DNA of 21,780 nucleotides, from positions 1-21,780 of the forward strand of contig JADZCW010000294.1 in the NCBI GenBank assembly GCA_020851395.1, in the 5' to 3' direction. This document shows, in pieces, positions 1 to 7,434 of this stretch. Under the pieces are notes generated by a model. The model worked only from the letters and a program-made list of their open reading frames with translations. It did no database searches and was not told where the DNA came from. Positions within the stretch are counted from its first letter, which is position 1. Each line of letters starts with the position of its first letter. The DNA comes from Phycisphaeraceae bacterium (GTDB lineage: Bacteria > Planctomycetota > Phycisphaerae > Phycisphaerales > Phycisphaeraceae). The position numbers and the translations under genes are program-made.

Positions 1-36
1 AAAAAGCTCTACGGCGGCAGCGTCCTGGACGACTGA
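1..36 (+). CDS. C-terminal tail of an upstream gene (partial)
   Basis: The first 36 bases read in frame 1 as KKLYGGSVLDD followed by TGA. This is most simply the 3' end of a gene that starts before the window, 44 bases upstream of fliD and on the same strand. A flagellar gene would be a natural neighbour, but eleven residues are too few to identify a family. Confidence 0.4.
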   Translation, partial: KKLYGGSVLDD

Positions 37-80
37 ACCGGCCGAGAGGGCTCAATGAACTCTGGCTGGGACGGTGATCC

Positions 81-3000
81 ATGAGCGGCATCAGCAGTTC
101 AGTCGGCCTGATCAGCGGCATCAATCATCAGCAGTTGATCGAGCAGCTCATCCAGATCGAGGCCCGTCCGCAGACGTTGGTCAAGAACCAGAACACGATC
201 CTGCAGTCGCAGCAGACCGCCTTTCAGGCCATCAACGCCAAGCTCCTGGCCCTGCAGTCGATCGCCACGCGGCTGTCGAACCTCAACTCCTTCCGCGCCA
301 CCACCGCCTCGAGCTCGAACGAGGACGTCCTGACGCTCACCAGCGGCACGGCCACCACGCCGGGCACCTACCGGTTCGCGGTCAATCGCCTCGTCAGCAG
401 CCAGCAGATGCTCACGGCTGGCTTCGTCGACGCCGACCAGACCCCGCTGGGCGCCGGTGTGATGAGCTTCGAGGGCACGGCCGCGAAGCTGTCGACCGAG
501 ACGCGCCTGAGCGACCTGAGCCTGGTCGGCGGCGGCGACTTCGCCCGCGGCAAGATCAAGATCACCAACCGGGCCGGCGCCTCGGCCACCATCGACCTGA
601 CCCGCGCCGTCACCGTCAACGACATCCTCGACGCCATCAACGCCCAGGAAGAGACCCTCGGCGTCACCGCCCGGGTCAACGGCGACAAGCTCGAGCTCGT
701 CGACAGCACCGGCGGCTCGGGCAACCTGATCGTCGCCGACGTCTCCTCGACCTTCAGGACCGCCACCAGCCTCGGACTGGCGGGCTCGGTCGCCTCCGAC
801 ACCCTCACCGGCCAGCGGATCAACGGCCTGACCGACCGCACCCAGCTCACCGCCCTCAACGACGGCAACGGCGTCCGTCTCTCTCCCACCGTCGGCGAAA
901 AAGAACTGCACTTTAGCCTCCGCGACGGCACAACCTTTGACGTCGAGCTCAGCGCCGCCAAGAACATCGGCGACGTCGTCAGCGCCATCAACACGGCCGG
1001 CGCCGGCAGCGTCACCGCCGCCATCGGCTCCGACGGAGTGAGCCTGAGCCTCGTCGACAACTCCACCCCCGACGGCTCCTCGACCTTCAGCGTCCAGGAC
1101 CTCGGCAACGGCAAGGCCGCCACCGACCTGGGCATCGCCCTGAGCGACGGCGACAACGACGGCCAGATCGACGGCTCCCGCGTGCTGGCGGCCATCAACT
1201 CACGCCTGCTCAAGAACATCCGCGGCGCCTCCGGCGCCGGCATGGCCGGCTTCGGCTCCATCGACATCACCAACCGCCTTGGCGCCACCACCACCGTCGA
1301 CCTCAGCGCCGCCACCAGCCTTTCCGACGTCCTCGACGCCATCAACGCCTCCGGCGCCGGGGTCGAGGCCGGCCTGAATAACGTCGGCAACGGCATCAAG
1401 CTCACCGACATGACCGGCGGCTCCGGAGACCTGGTCGTTGCCGATGTCGCCGCCGGCGAGGCCGCCTCCCGCCTGAACATCGCCGGCTCCTTCGCCCTCG
1501 GCCAGGACGCCGACTCCGGCAACCTCCAGATGCAGTACATCACCGAGGCCACCCGCCTCTCGACGCTCAACGGCGGCAAGGGCGTGGCCTCGGGCAAGAT
1601 CCTCATCACCGATGCGGCCGGCGCGACCAAGACCGTGACGCTGACCATCAGCTCGACGACCACGCTCGCCGACGTCATCCGCCAGATCAACAGCAGCACC
1701 GGCGGAACCGTCACCGCCCGGATCAACGACAAGGGCGACGGCCTGATGCTCGAGGACGCCATCTCCGGCGCCAACGCCATCAAGGTCGAGGAGTCCGGAT
1801 CGACCACGGCCAAGGACCTGAACATCCTCGGCACGGCCGCCGCCGCCGGTGACGCCATCGACGGCTCGTTCGAGAAGAGCATCACCATCAGCGCCGTCAC
1901 CGCCCTGACCGGCGCCACCCTCCTGGGCTCGTTGAACAAGGGCGAGGGCGTGGGCAACAGCATCGGCAAGGACGACGTCAAGTTCACCCTCCGTGACGGC
2001 TCGACGTTCAACCTCAACGTCGACGGCCTGACCACCGTGCAGGAGGTCATCGACGCCATCGGCACGGCCAGCGTCGGCAAGCTCACCGCCAGCATCAACC
2101 CCGCGGGCCTGGGCCTGACCCTCGTCGACAGCTCGACGCCCAACGGCTCGAGCGTGCTCAAGGTCGAGGCCCTGAACAGCGCCACGACGGCCAAGGACCT
2201 GGGCCTCCTCGGTTCGGCCGCGGCTGGCAGCGACACCCTCAATGGATCGACGATCGTCGGCGTTACCACCCTCACCGACCTGATGAACCGCATCAACGAG
2301 CTCGGCGCCGGTGTGCGGGCGACGATCATCAACGACGGCTCGAGCTCGAACCCCTTCCGTCTGAGCCTCAACGCGGCCAACTCCGGCGCCGCCGGGGCCT
2401 TCCTCTTCGACGACGGCGGCCTGGGCCTGAGCGCCATCGAGCTCGAAAAAGCCCAGGACGCCGTGGTCTTCGTCGGCGACCCGGCCAGGGGCGGTGTGGC
2501 CGTCACCAGCTCGACCAACTCCGTCAAGGGTCTGGTCCCCGGGGCGTCGATCGACCTGGTCGCCCCCAGCGACGAGGTCGTCACCATCACCGTCTCGCGC
2601 GACACCGTGGGCATCGCCTCGACCATGAGCGACTTTGTCGACGCCGCCAACTCCCTGATCACCACCATCAACCAGTACGACAGCTACGACAGCGAGAACG
2701 AGCAGCGCGGACTGCTCCTGGGCGACTCGACCCTCTCGGTCATCGAGTCGACGATCTTCAGCCTCATCAGCAACCGCAACGGCGACGTCTCGGGCCGGTA
2801 CACCGCCGCCGCCCAGGTCGGCATCACCGTCGGCAAGGGCAGCGTGATCGCCTTCGACGAGGCCAAGTTCACCGAGGCCCTGAACACCGACCCCTCGGCG
2901 GTCGAGAACTTCTTCAGCCTCAAAACCGTCAAGACCGACGACACCGGCAAGACCGTCTTCCGCACCGACGGCCGGCCCGTCCTGCTGCAGTCCGGCTTCG

Positions 3001-3263
3001 GCACCCGGATGGACGACACGCTTAAACGGCTGCTCGACAGCACCCTCCAGGGCCGGATCGACAGCATCGGCAACCAGATTGACCTCAACGACAAGCGCAT
3101 CGAGGACATGCAGACGCTTCTGGACGCCAAGCGCCAGAGGCTCCAGCTCCAATTCACGGCGATGGAGACCGCCCTGGCCAAGCTCCAGAGCCAGAGCTCG
3201 TCCCTGGCCGGCCTGTCAAGCCTGTTCAGCTCAGCCTCGACATCCAGTTCCAGCACGGGCTGA
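81..3263 (+). CDS. fliD: Flagellar hook-associated protein 2 (filament cap), FliD
   Basis: FliD forms the cap at the distal end of the flagellum, outside the cell, under which exported flagellin subunits fold and join the filament. Residues 5-110 match the FliD N-terminal domain (VGLISGINHQQLIEQLIQIE, a coiled-coil region, then GTYRFAVNRLVSSQQ). The C-terminal part from about 850 to 1040 matches FliD_C, with DFVDAANSLITTINQYD and a final coiled coil ending in LAKLQSQSSSLAGLSSLF, followed by a Ser-rich tail. At 1060 aa it is more than twice the 450-500 aa of enterobacterial FliD. The extra length is a middle region of about five related units of ~120 residues resembling flagellin 'IN' motifs, marked by LVDSTGGSG/LVDNSTPDGSS-like turns near residues 204, 324, 440, 556 and 680. 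The ATG at 81 has only a weak GG-rich ribosome site. fliS follows 77 bases later, as expected for a cap-chaperone pair. Confidence 0.95.
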   Translation: MSGISSSVGLISGINHQQLIEQLIQIEARPQTLVKNQNTILQSQQTAFQAINAKLLALQSIATRLSNLNSFRATTASSSNEDVLTLTSGTATTPGTYRFAVNRLVSSQQMLTAGFVDADQTPLGAGVMSFEGTAAKLSTETRLSDLSLVGGGDFARGKIKITNRAGASATIDLTRAVTVNDILDAINAQEETLGVTARVNGDKLELVDSTGGSGNLIVADVSSTFRTATSLGLAGSVASDTLTGQRINGLTDRTQLTALNDGNGVRLSPTVGEKELHFSLRDGTTFDVELSAAKNIGDVVSAINTAGAGSVTAAIGSDGVSLSLVDNSTPDGSSTFSVQDLGNGKAATDLGIALSDGDNDGQIDGSRVLAAINSRLLKNIRGASGAGMAGFGSIDITNRLGATTTVDLSAATSLSDVLDAINASGAGVEAGLNNVGNGIKLTDMTGGSGDLVVADVAAGEAASRLNIAGSFALGQDADSGNLQMQYITEATRLSTLNGGKGVASGKILITDAAGATKTVTLTISSTTTLADVIRQINSSTGGTVTARINDKGDGLMLEDAISGANAIKVEESGSTTAKDLNILGTAAAAGDAIDGSFEKSITISAVTALTGATLLGSLNKGEGVGNSIGKDDVKFTLRDGSTFNLNVDGLTTVQEVIDAIGTASVGKLTASINPAGLGLTLVDSSTPNGSSVLKVEALNSATTAKDLGLLGSAAAGSDTLNGSTIVGVTTLTDLMNRINELGAGVRATIINDGSSSNPFRLSLNAANSGAAGAFLFDDGGLGLSAIELEKAQDAVVFVGDPARGGVAVTSSTNSVKGLVPGASIDLVAPSDEVVTITVSRDTVGIASTMSDFVDAANSLITTINQYDSYDSENEQRGLLLGDSTLSVIESTIFSLISNRNGDVSGRYTAAAQVGITVGKGSVIAFDEAKFTEALNTDPSAVENFFSLKTVKTDDTGKTVFRTDGRPVLLQSGFGTRMDDTLKRLLDSTLQGRIDSIGNQIDLNDKRIEDMQTLLDAKRQRLQLQFTAMETALAKLQSQSSSLAGLSSLFSSASTSSSSTG
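696..2154 (+). repeat. Tandem ~120-residue repeats inside fliD
   Basis: Five turns of the type LVDSTGGSG, LVDNSTPDGSS, LTDMTGGSG, LEDAISGAN and LVDSSTPNGSS recur in the translated fliD at roughly 115-125 residue spacing. Each is preceded by a short INxxGxGL/V strand and followed by a xxATDLGI/xxAKDLGL strand. Many units also contain DVLDAIN/DVVSAIN-type segments. The units are divergent at DNA level, so this is an old protein repeat rather than a recent duplication. The limits given are approximate. Confidence 0.7.
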
Positions 3264-3302
3264 TCGCGGCGCGTCGCTAAGGAGCCAAGCCCCCGCGAGC
3301 CG

Positions 3303-3344
3303 ATGAACCTGGAGCCCGTTGCATTAGAGGATCGTTTGGAATGA
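3303..3344 (+). promoter_or_regulatory. Possible 13-codon leader ORF overlapping the fliS start
   Basis: An ATG at 3303 opens a 13-codon frame (MNLEPVALEDRLE) whose TGA at 3342-3344 overlaps the fliS ATG at 3341 in the ATGA arrangement typical of translational coupling. An AAGGAG lies at 3280-3285, 17 bases before this ATG, which is further than usual for a ribosome binding site. It could be a coupling leader peptide or chance. Confidence 0.3.
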
Positions 3345-3796
3345 CCCAGAACCCCGCCAGTTCCTACCTCCGGACGAAGATCCTCACGGCCAACCCGCAG
3401 GAGCTTCGCCTGATGCTCTACGAGGGGGCCATCCGCTTCTGCCACCAGGCCCGCAAGGGGCTTGAGGAGAAGAACTACGAGGTCAGTTACAACGGCCTGA
3501 TGCGGGCCCAGAAGATCGTCCTGGAGCTCTCGACGAGCCTCAACCACCAGGTGGCCCCGGAGCTGTGCGACAAGCTCAGCGCCCTGTACACCTACATCTA
3601 CAAGCTCCTGGTCGACGCCAACATGTCCCGTCAGACCAAGCAGGTCGACGAGGCCATCAAGCTCCTGGAATACGAGCGGGCGACCTGGCAGATGCTCATG
3701 GACCGCCTGGGCAGTGACGATCCCACCGGTGCCGCCCACGACCACTCGGCCGGCGCTCGACAGACGGCCATCAGCAGCCTCTCGACCAGCGCTTAA
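3341..3796 (+). CDS. fliS: Flagellar export chaperone FliS
   Basis: FliS binds the C-terminal region of newly made flagellin in the cytoplasm, prevents its premature polymerisation and delivers it to the flagellar export machine. The 151-aa product has the usual family length plus a short tail. The N-terminal pattern SYLRTKILTANPQELRLMLY, then EGAIRFC and a set of amphipathic helices (ALYTYIYKLLVDAN, EAIKLLEYERATWQMLM), is typical of the FliS four-helix bundle. The last ~25 residues are Ser/Thr/Ala-rich and probably disordered. AGAGG at 3326-3330 lies 10 bases before the ATG. The gene follows fliD on the same strand and converges with the GCS2-type ligase gene, leaving only 12 bases between the two stop codons. 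Confidence 0.95.
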   Translation: MTQNPASSYLRTKILTANPQELRLMLYEGAIRFCHQARKGLEEKNYEVSYNGLMRAQKIVLELSTSLNHQVAPELCDKLSALYTYIYKLLVDANMSRQTKQVDEAIKLLEYERATWQMLMDRLGSDDPTGAAHDHSAGARQTAISSLSTSA

Positions 3797-3808
3797 GCGA
3801 GACCCCTC

Positions 3809-5146
3809 TTAGCCCAGGAACATCACGCCATCGCCCAGGCACTTGCCCAGGCGGCGGTATACGTCGTCCAACTTTCCTTTGTCCACGTCGGCCGGCTCGC
3901 GGGCGTGGTCCAGGCCCAGGGCCTTGAGGATGCGTCGGGCCAGCGGGCCATGCTTGAGAATGGTCCGCACCTGCGCCGCGTGCGAGGCGAGCAAGGACGT
4001 CTGCTCGCGTGCCATCCGTCCGACGATCGTCGCCCAGAGCTCGCCGGCCGTCGGGGCGGCCGTGGCGTTCCAGCCCAGCGCCGCGGCGTAGGCACGATCC
4101 AGGATCCGGGCCTTCTCGCCGTCGCGGATCGTCACCTGGAGCTGTTCGACGAGCGACTCGGTCCGCCACTGCTGCTGGCGGGGCAGGGAGCACGTCTGCT
4201 CCTGACAGAGCATCCGGATCGTCCCCGCGGTCAGGGCGGCCACGGCCAGGTCCGCCGCCGGGCACTCCTGCACGTCCAGCAGCCGGACCTCGATGGTGTT
4301 TCGTTCGAAGCGGGCGATGGCCCCGCGGGCGTTGACCCACTCCTCGCAGAACGAACCATCCGGCACGTGCTGGGCGATGGCCTGATACGCCGGCTCAAGG
4401 ATCTCCCGTCGATACCCCACGTAGGTGTAGACCGGCTCGGGGATGACCTTGCCCTCGAGCTGCGGCACCCGCTGGCAGTGCCGGCCGTAATACGCCAGCC
4501 GGTTGTCCAGCACGCCCGTCACCCGCCCCTCGACCACCGGCGAACTCGCCGCGATCGCCGGCAGGATCGGCAGCACCATCCGCACCGCCGCGTGCAGCCG
4601 GCCGAACTCCGCCTCGTCCTGGAAGGGCAGGTTCAGGTGCACGCTCTGCATGTTTGCCCAGCCGTGCGTCCGGCAGTCAAAGATGCGGTCGAACGTCTTG
4701 TACACCTCGCTGTACTCGTGCGGCCAGAGCTTGGTGTCCTTGGCCGGCGCCATCCAGGGGTGCATCCCCGTCGGCAGGAGCATCGCCTTTTCCGGCATCA
4801 GCCCCAGGAGGTTGTTCATCCGCCAGAGCTGTAGGTCGAAGGCCTTGCTCAGACCTCCGAGCGTGGCGACGGGACCGTTGGTCTTGAGCTCGATCACGTG
4901 CAGCGCCAGCTCGTTGGACCAGGAAATTTGTCGAAAGTCGATGTCCCCGACCGTCTTGCCCGCCTGCGCCGCGAGGAGCCGGTCTGCCGCGGGCAGCACG
5001 GACAGATCGTCCCGGCGGACGATCATGTACTCGAGCTCGACGCCATAGCCCTCAAACAGGCCCAGGCCCCGCCCAGCCGCCGCGTCGGACGATGCCGGCT
5101 CGGATGCGTTCGATCCGCTGGATGAAGGATTCGATGACACGGTCAT
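3809..5146 (-). CDS. GCS2-family carboxylate-amine ligase (glutamate-cysteine ligase-like)
   Basis: Enzymes of the GCS2 superfamily use ATP to join a carboxylate, usually the gamma-carboxylate of glutamate, to an amine. Visible signatures are GVELEYM (residues 35-41, with acidic residues E37 and E39 of the metal/ATP site), ELKTNGP (86-92), QSVHLNLPF (167-175), SSPVVEG (201-207) and RFERNTIEVRLLD (279-291). I place the start at 5146 (protein 445 aa) because AAGGA lies 8 bases upstream. An earlier in-frame ATG at 5203 adds 19 residues of no recognisable character. The chosen start overlaps the 3' end of the ATP-grasp gene by 95 bases, implying tight co-translation. It is the third gene of the peptidase/ATP-grasp/GCS2 operon. 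The amine acceptor is unknown: cysteine (gamma-glutamylcysteine), another amino acid or a peptide are all possible. Confidence 0.85.
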   Translation of the reverse strand: MTVSSNPSSSGSNASEPASSDAAAGRGLGLFEGYGVELEYMIVRRDDLSVLPAADRLLAAQAGKTVGDIDFRQISWSNELALHVIELKTNGPVATLGGLSKAFDLQLWRMNNLLGLMPEKAMLLPTGMHPWMAPAKDTKLWPHEYSEVYKTFDRIFDCRTHGWANMQSVHLNLPFQDEAEFGRLHAAVRMVLPILPAIAASSPVVEGRVTGVLDNRLAYYGRHCQRVPQLEGKVIPEPVYTYVGYRREILEPAYQAIAQHVPDGSFCEEWVNARGAIARFERNTIEVRLLDVQECPAADLAVAALTAGTIRMLCQEQTCSLPRQQQWRTESLVEQLQVTIRDGEKARILDRAYAAALGWNATAAPTAGELWATIVGRMAREQTSLLASHAAQVRTILKHGPLARRILKALGLDHAREPADVDKGKLDDVYRRLGKCLGDGVMFLG

Positions 5147-6551
5147 ACAGACGGTCCTTGACAACGGAATCCTCGATCCCGCCGTCGATGCTGGGGTTGT
5201 CATTGACCTCGATCACGTAGACGTCCTTGCCCACCTGCTTGAGGTCCACGCCGTAGAGGCCGTCGCCGATGAGGTTCGCGGCCCGCAGCGCCGTGCTGAT
5301 CACCTTCCGGGGGGCGGCCTCCCACGGCAGTGTCTCGCACACGCCGTTGACGATCTTGCCGGCGGCGTTTCGCTGGAGGATCTGCCAGTGGTTGCGGGCC
5401 ATGAAGTATTTGCAGACGTACAGCGGCTGGCCGTCCAGCACACCTACCCGCCAGTCAAACTCCGTGGGCATGAACTCCTGGGCGATGATCAGGTCCGACT
5501 CGTCCAGCAGCTCCGCCACCTTCACCTGGTACTCCTCGGCCGTGTCCACCCGGACGACGCCGCGCGAGAAAGCGCTGTCGGGTTGCTTGAGCACGCAGGG
5601 CAGACCGAGCTGCTCGATGACCGTGCCCTGGTTCTCCTGGTCGACGATGACCGTCCGGGGGATCGGCACCTTGTGCACGCTCAGCCGTTCGGCGAGGTAG
5701 ACCTTGTTCGTGCACCGCGCGATCGAGACCGGATCGTCGATCACCGCCAGCCCGTCCGCCGCGCCCCGGCGGGCGAATCGGTAAGTGTAGTGGTCGACGA
5801 ACGTCGTCGTGCGGATGAACAGGGCGTCGAACTCGCCGAGGCTGCCGAAGTCGTCCTTGGTGATCAGCTCCGTGCCCACCTCCAGGCGATGGGCGGCCCG
5901 GATGAATTTCTCCAGGCCTTGCTTGTCCGACGGCGGCTGCTCCTCGTCGGGGTCGATCAGGATCGCCATGTCGTACCGCGGCGGCTTGGCCGCGGGCCCC
6001 GACCACTGCCGGCGGGCGAAATAGTCGCCCGCTGCCTCGAGGACCTCCGACCGATGGGCGTCGGTGATCTCGCTGGCGGGGATCGGCCGCATGCTCTGGA
6101 GCTGCCACTTGTCCGCCTTGCGCGCGAACTGGGCCCGCAGCAGAGGGCTGCGGAACAGCCCGAAGAGCCGCAGGCCCAGCTGCCGGTCGCGCTGCGCCAG
6201 GGTCTTGCCGAAGTAGATGCTCAGCGTGAATTCCTCGGTGTGGATCGGCCGCAGCGTCTTCTGGATCATCCGGTCCAGGTCGTCGCTGATCACGCGGACG
6301 AGCGAGCTGGACTTCATGTCCTGGATCGTCACCACGTCGGGGATCGGGTTGTGCCCGCGGGCCTCGGCCAGCAGCGACACGTAATACCCCGTGCTCTGGT
6401 AGCTGTACGACTTGCAGAGGTTAAAGACGCGGGTCCCCTTGCGGTTGTTGAAGCCCGGGTCGGTCAGGTACCGCCGGCTCGAGACGACCTCGACGCCGGG
6501 AACGTGCAGCGGCCAGTTGGCGGGGTTATCGACCACCATCAAGAAGCGCAT
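5052..6551 (-). CDS. RimK-like ATP-grasp amide ligase with RLAN N-terminal domain
   Basis: ATP-grasp ligases of the RimK type activate a carboxylate as an acyl-phosphate and add amino acids to peptide or protein ends. The 499-aa product has an N-terminal domain (about 1-150: MRFLMVVDNPANWPL, FNLCKSYSYQSTGYYVSLLA) matching the RLAN domain found ahead of a RimK-like subfamily. A linker follows, then an ATP-grasp fold: LPCVLKQP with the ATP-binding lysine (K322), GVVRV, IAQEFMPTEFDWRVGVLDG (357-374), GLYGVDLK (431-438), and VIEVNDNPS with the metal-binding Glu448 and Asn450. All catalytic landmarks look intact. Its ATG lies two bases after the TAG of the peptidase gene, and its 3' end overlaps the GCS2 gene by 95 bases, so the three are surely one transcript. 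Substrate unknown: glutamylation of a protein tail or extension of a GCS2 product are the likeliest roles. Confidence 0.88.
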   Translation of the reverse strand: MRFLMVVDNPANWPLHVPGVEVVSSRRYLTDPGFNNRKGTRVFNLCKSYSYQSTGYYVSLLAEARGHNPIPDVVTIQDMKSSSLVRVISDDLDRMIQKTLRPIHTEEFTLSIYFGKTLAQRDRQLGLRLFGLFRSPLLRAQFARKADKWQLQSMRPIPASEITDAHRSEVLEAAGDYFARRQWSGPAAKPPRYDMAILIDPDEEQPPSDKQGLEKFIRAAHRLEVGTELITKDDFGSLGEFDALFIRTTTFVDHYTYRFARRGAADGLAVIDDPVSIARCTNKVYLAERLSVHKVPIPRTVIVDQENQGTVIEQLGLPCVLKQPDSAFSRGVVRVDTAEEYQVKVAELLDESDLIIAQEFMPTEFDWRVGVLDGQPLYVCKYFMARNHWQILQRNAAGKIVNGVCETLPWEAAPRKVISTALRAANLIGDGLYGVDLKQVGKDVYVIEVNDNPSIDGGIEDSVVKDRLYDRVIESFIQRIERIRAGIVRRGGWAGPGPV

Positions 6552-6553
6552 GG

Positions 6554-7306
6554 CTAACTCTGCCCCGTGGGGGCGGGTAAGGGATCGCCGTCGGCTTGAG
6601 CGCCGGCCGGGCGGATCACCAGCAATTTCGCGTCGTAGGTCACGATCCCCAGCAGGATCGCGCTGATCAATCGATACACGTCCACCTCGTAGTCGAGCGA
6701 GGCGGGGTAGGGCACCTGCAGATGCGGGTCAGCCACGTGGGTGACGCCGCGGTCGAGGTCCACGCCCCGGATCACCACGAAATGCCCGACCGGTTCGCCC
6801 TGCGCGTCGTCGGGCTCGTGGTCGTGCGGCCGCTCTCGCTTGCAGCGATAGAGCCAGGTGGCGCTCAGGGCCGCGATGATCGGCAGACCCTCCCGCAGGA
6901 TCTCCCAGAGCAGCAGCGGCGTCAGGTCGCGCATGATCAGCGACCCGCCGTGGTCCAGGTATTGGATGTAGGCCCGGCAGGCGTTCTGGAGCTTGAGGTC
7001 ATCCTTGGCCCGAAGTTGCGCCCGCAGACCGGCCCGCAGGTTCGCCGAGCCGTCCTCGAACCAGCTAGGGTCGAAAACCTGAAGGTCGCAGGTGTAGATG
7101 GTCGCGGCGAACCCCTGGTCCAAGGCGTGGCGGGCCAGGGTCACCGCCAGCGACCCGCCCGTCGGCAACTGCGGCACCTCGGCGATCACACGCTCGACCG
7201 GCAGCGTCAGTCCGTAGTACCGGTACACGGCATGCAGACAGGCCGGCCCGCAGGTCGTCTCATCCGGCTGCGGGGTGATGTCAAACTTCAGTTCCGTGCT
7301 CGACAC
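6554..7306 (-). CDS. C39/papain-like cysteine peptidase
   Basis: The 250-aa product has the hallmarks of a papain-fold enzyme of the peptidase C39-like group. QPDETTCGPAC gives the oxyanion-hole Gln13 and catalytic Cys19, GHFVVIRGVD gives His175, and VTHVADPH gives Asp193 of the triad. There is no signal peptide or membrane segment, so it probably acts in the cytoplasm, unlike the bacteriocin-transporter C39 domains. Translation starts at a GTG. It is the first gene of an operon with an RLAN/RimK ATP-grasp ligase (2-base gap) and a GCS2-type ligase. A peptidase in such company could trim or recycle the ligase product, deconjugate a modified protein, or work as a transpeptidase in the manner of phytochelatin synthase, which has the same fold. 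The last ~17 residues are low-complexity. Confidence 0.82.
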   Translation of the reverse strand: MSSTELKFDITPQPDETTCGPACLHAVYRYYGLTLPVERVIAEVPQLPTGGSLAVTLARHALDQGFAATIYTCDLQVFDPSWFEDGSANLRAGLRAQLRAKDDLKLQNACRAYIQYLDHGGSLIMRDLTPLLLWEILREGLPIIAALSATWLYRCKRERPHDHEPDDAQGEPVGHFVVIRGVDLDRGVTHVADPHLQVPYPASLDYEVDVYRLISAILLGIVTYDAKLLVIRPAGAQADGDPLPAPTGQS

Positions 7307-7351
7307 GGCTTCACTCGCTGCCTGGCCCCATCCGTCCTCTCACGGGGCGGC

Positions 7352-7383
7352 ATTATAAGTCCGCTCGCCCCCGAGCGTGACAA
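7352..7383 (-). promoter_or_regulatory. Candidate promoter of the peptidase/ATP-grasp/GCS2 operon with long spacer and dyad
   Basis: Read on the minus strand, TTGTCA (7383-7378) is followed by a 20-base spacer and a perfect TATAAT (7357-7352). The start of transcription would fall near 7345, about 40 bases before the GTG. The spacer contains a perfect 6-bp inverted repeat with a 4-base centre (CGCTCG-GGGG-CGAGCG, 7377-7362). A spacer this long is poor for plain sigma70 but is typical of promoters activated by MerR-family regulators, whose dyad operator sits in a 19-20 bp spacer. The dyad is about two bases off centre. Confidence 0.5.
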
Positions 7384-7397
7384 GCCCCGCGGGGGCT
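7383..7397. other. GC-rich hairpin between divergent genes
   Basis: AGCCCC, loop GCG, GGGGCT form a perfect 6-bp stem in the 128-base divergent region between the peptidase gene and apgM. It has no following T tract. It touches the -35 end of the minus-strand promoter candidate and lies upstream of the apgM -10 element, so it could be a regulatory site. Confidence 0.35.
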
Positions 7398-7420
7398 CCT
7401 CCGATTCCTGGGCGTCCGGC

Positions 7421-7426
7421 TACAAT
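7421..7426 (+). promoter_or_regulatory. -10 element just upstream of apgM
   Basis: TACAAT ends eight bases before the apgM ATG at 7435. Transcription would then start at about the ATG itself, and no Shine-Dalgarno sequence lies in the intervening AGCCACCC. I see no good -35 hexamer at 16-18 bases. The arrangement suggests a leaderless or nearly leaderless mRNA. Confidence 0.45.
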
Positions 7427-7434
7427 AGCCACCC

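Noticed and set aside
37..80. A flagellar sigma28 promoter before fliD (GCCGAGAG at 40-47)
   Set aside because: It only partly resembles GCCGATAA, and no TAAA-type upstream box is found at the right distance.
368..2671. A 767-codon open frame antisense to fliD
   Set aside because: It mirrors the strong third-position C/G bias of fliD, is rich in Arg/Pro/Ser/Ala with no domain, and lies wholly within a clear fliD. It is a shadow frame.
3790..3799. CGCTTAAGCG palindrome at the fliS stop as a terminator
   Set aside because: The stem is at most 3-4 bp once a loop is allowed, and no T tract follows.
5388..6557. A 389-codon plus-strand open frame across the ATP-grasp gene
   Set aside because: The product is dominated by Arg, Val, Gln and Asp in a GC-biased shadow pattern, and the minus-strand frame has intact ATP-grasp motifs.
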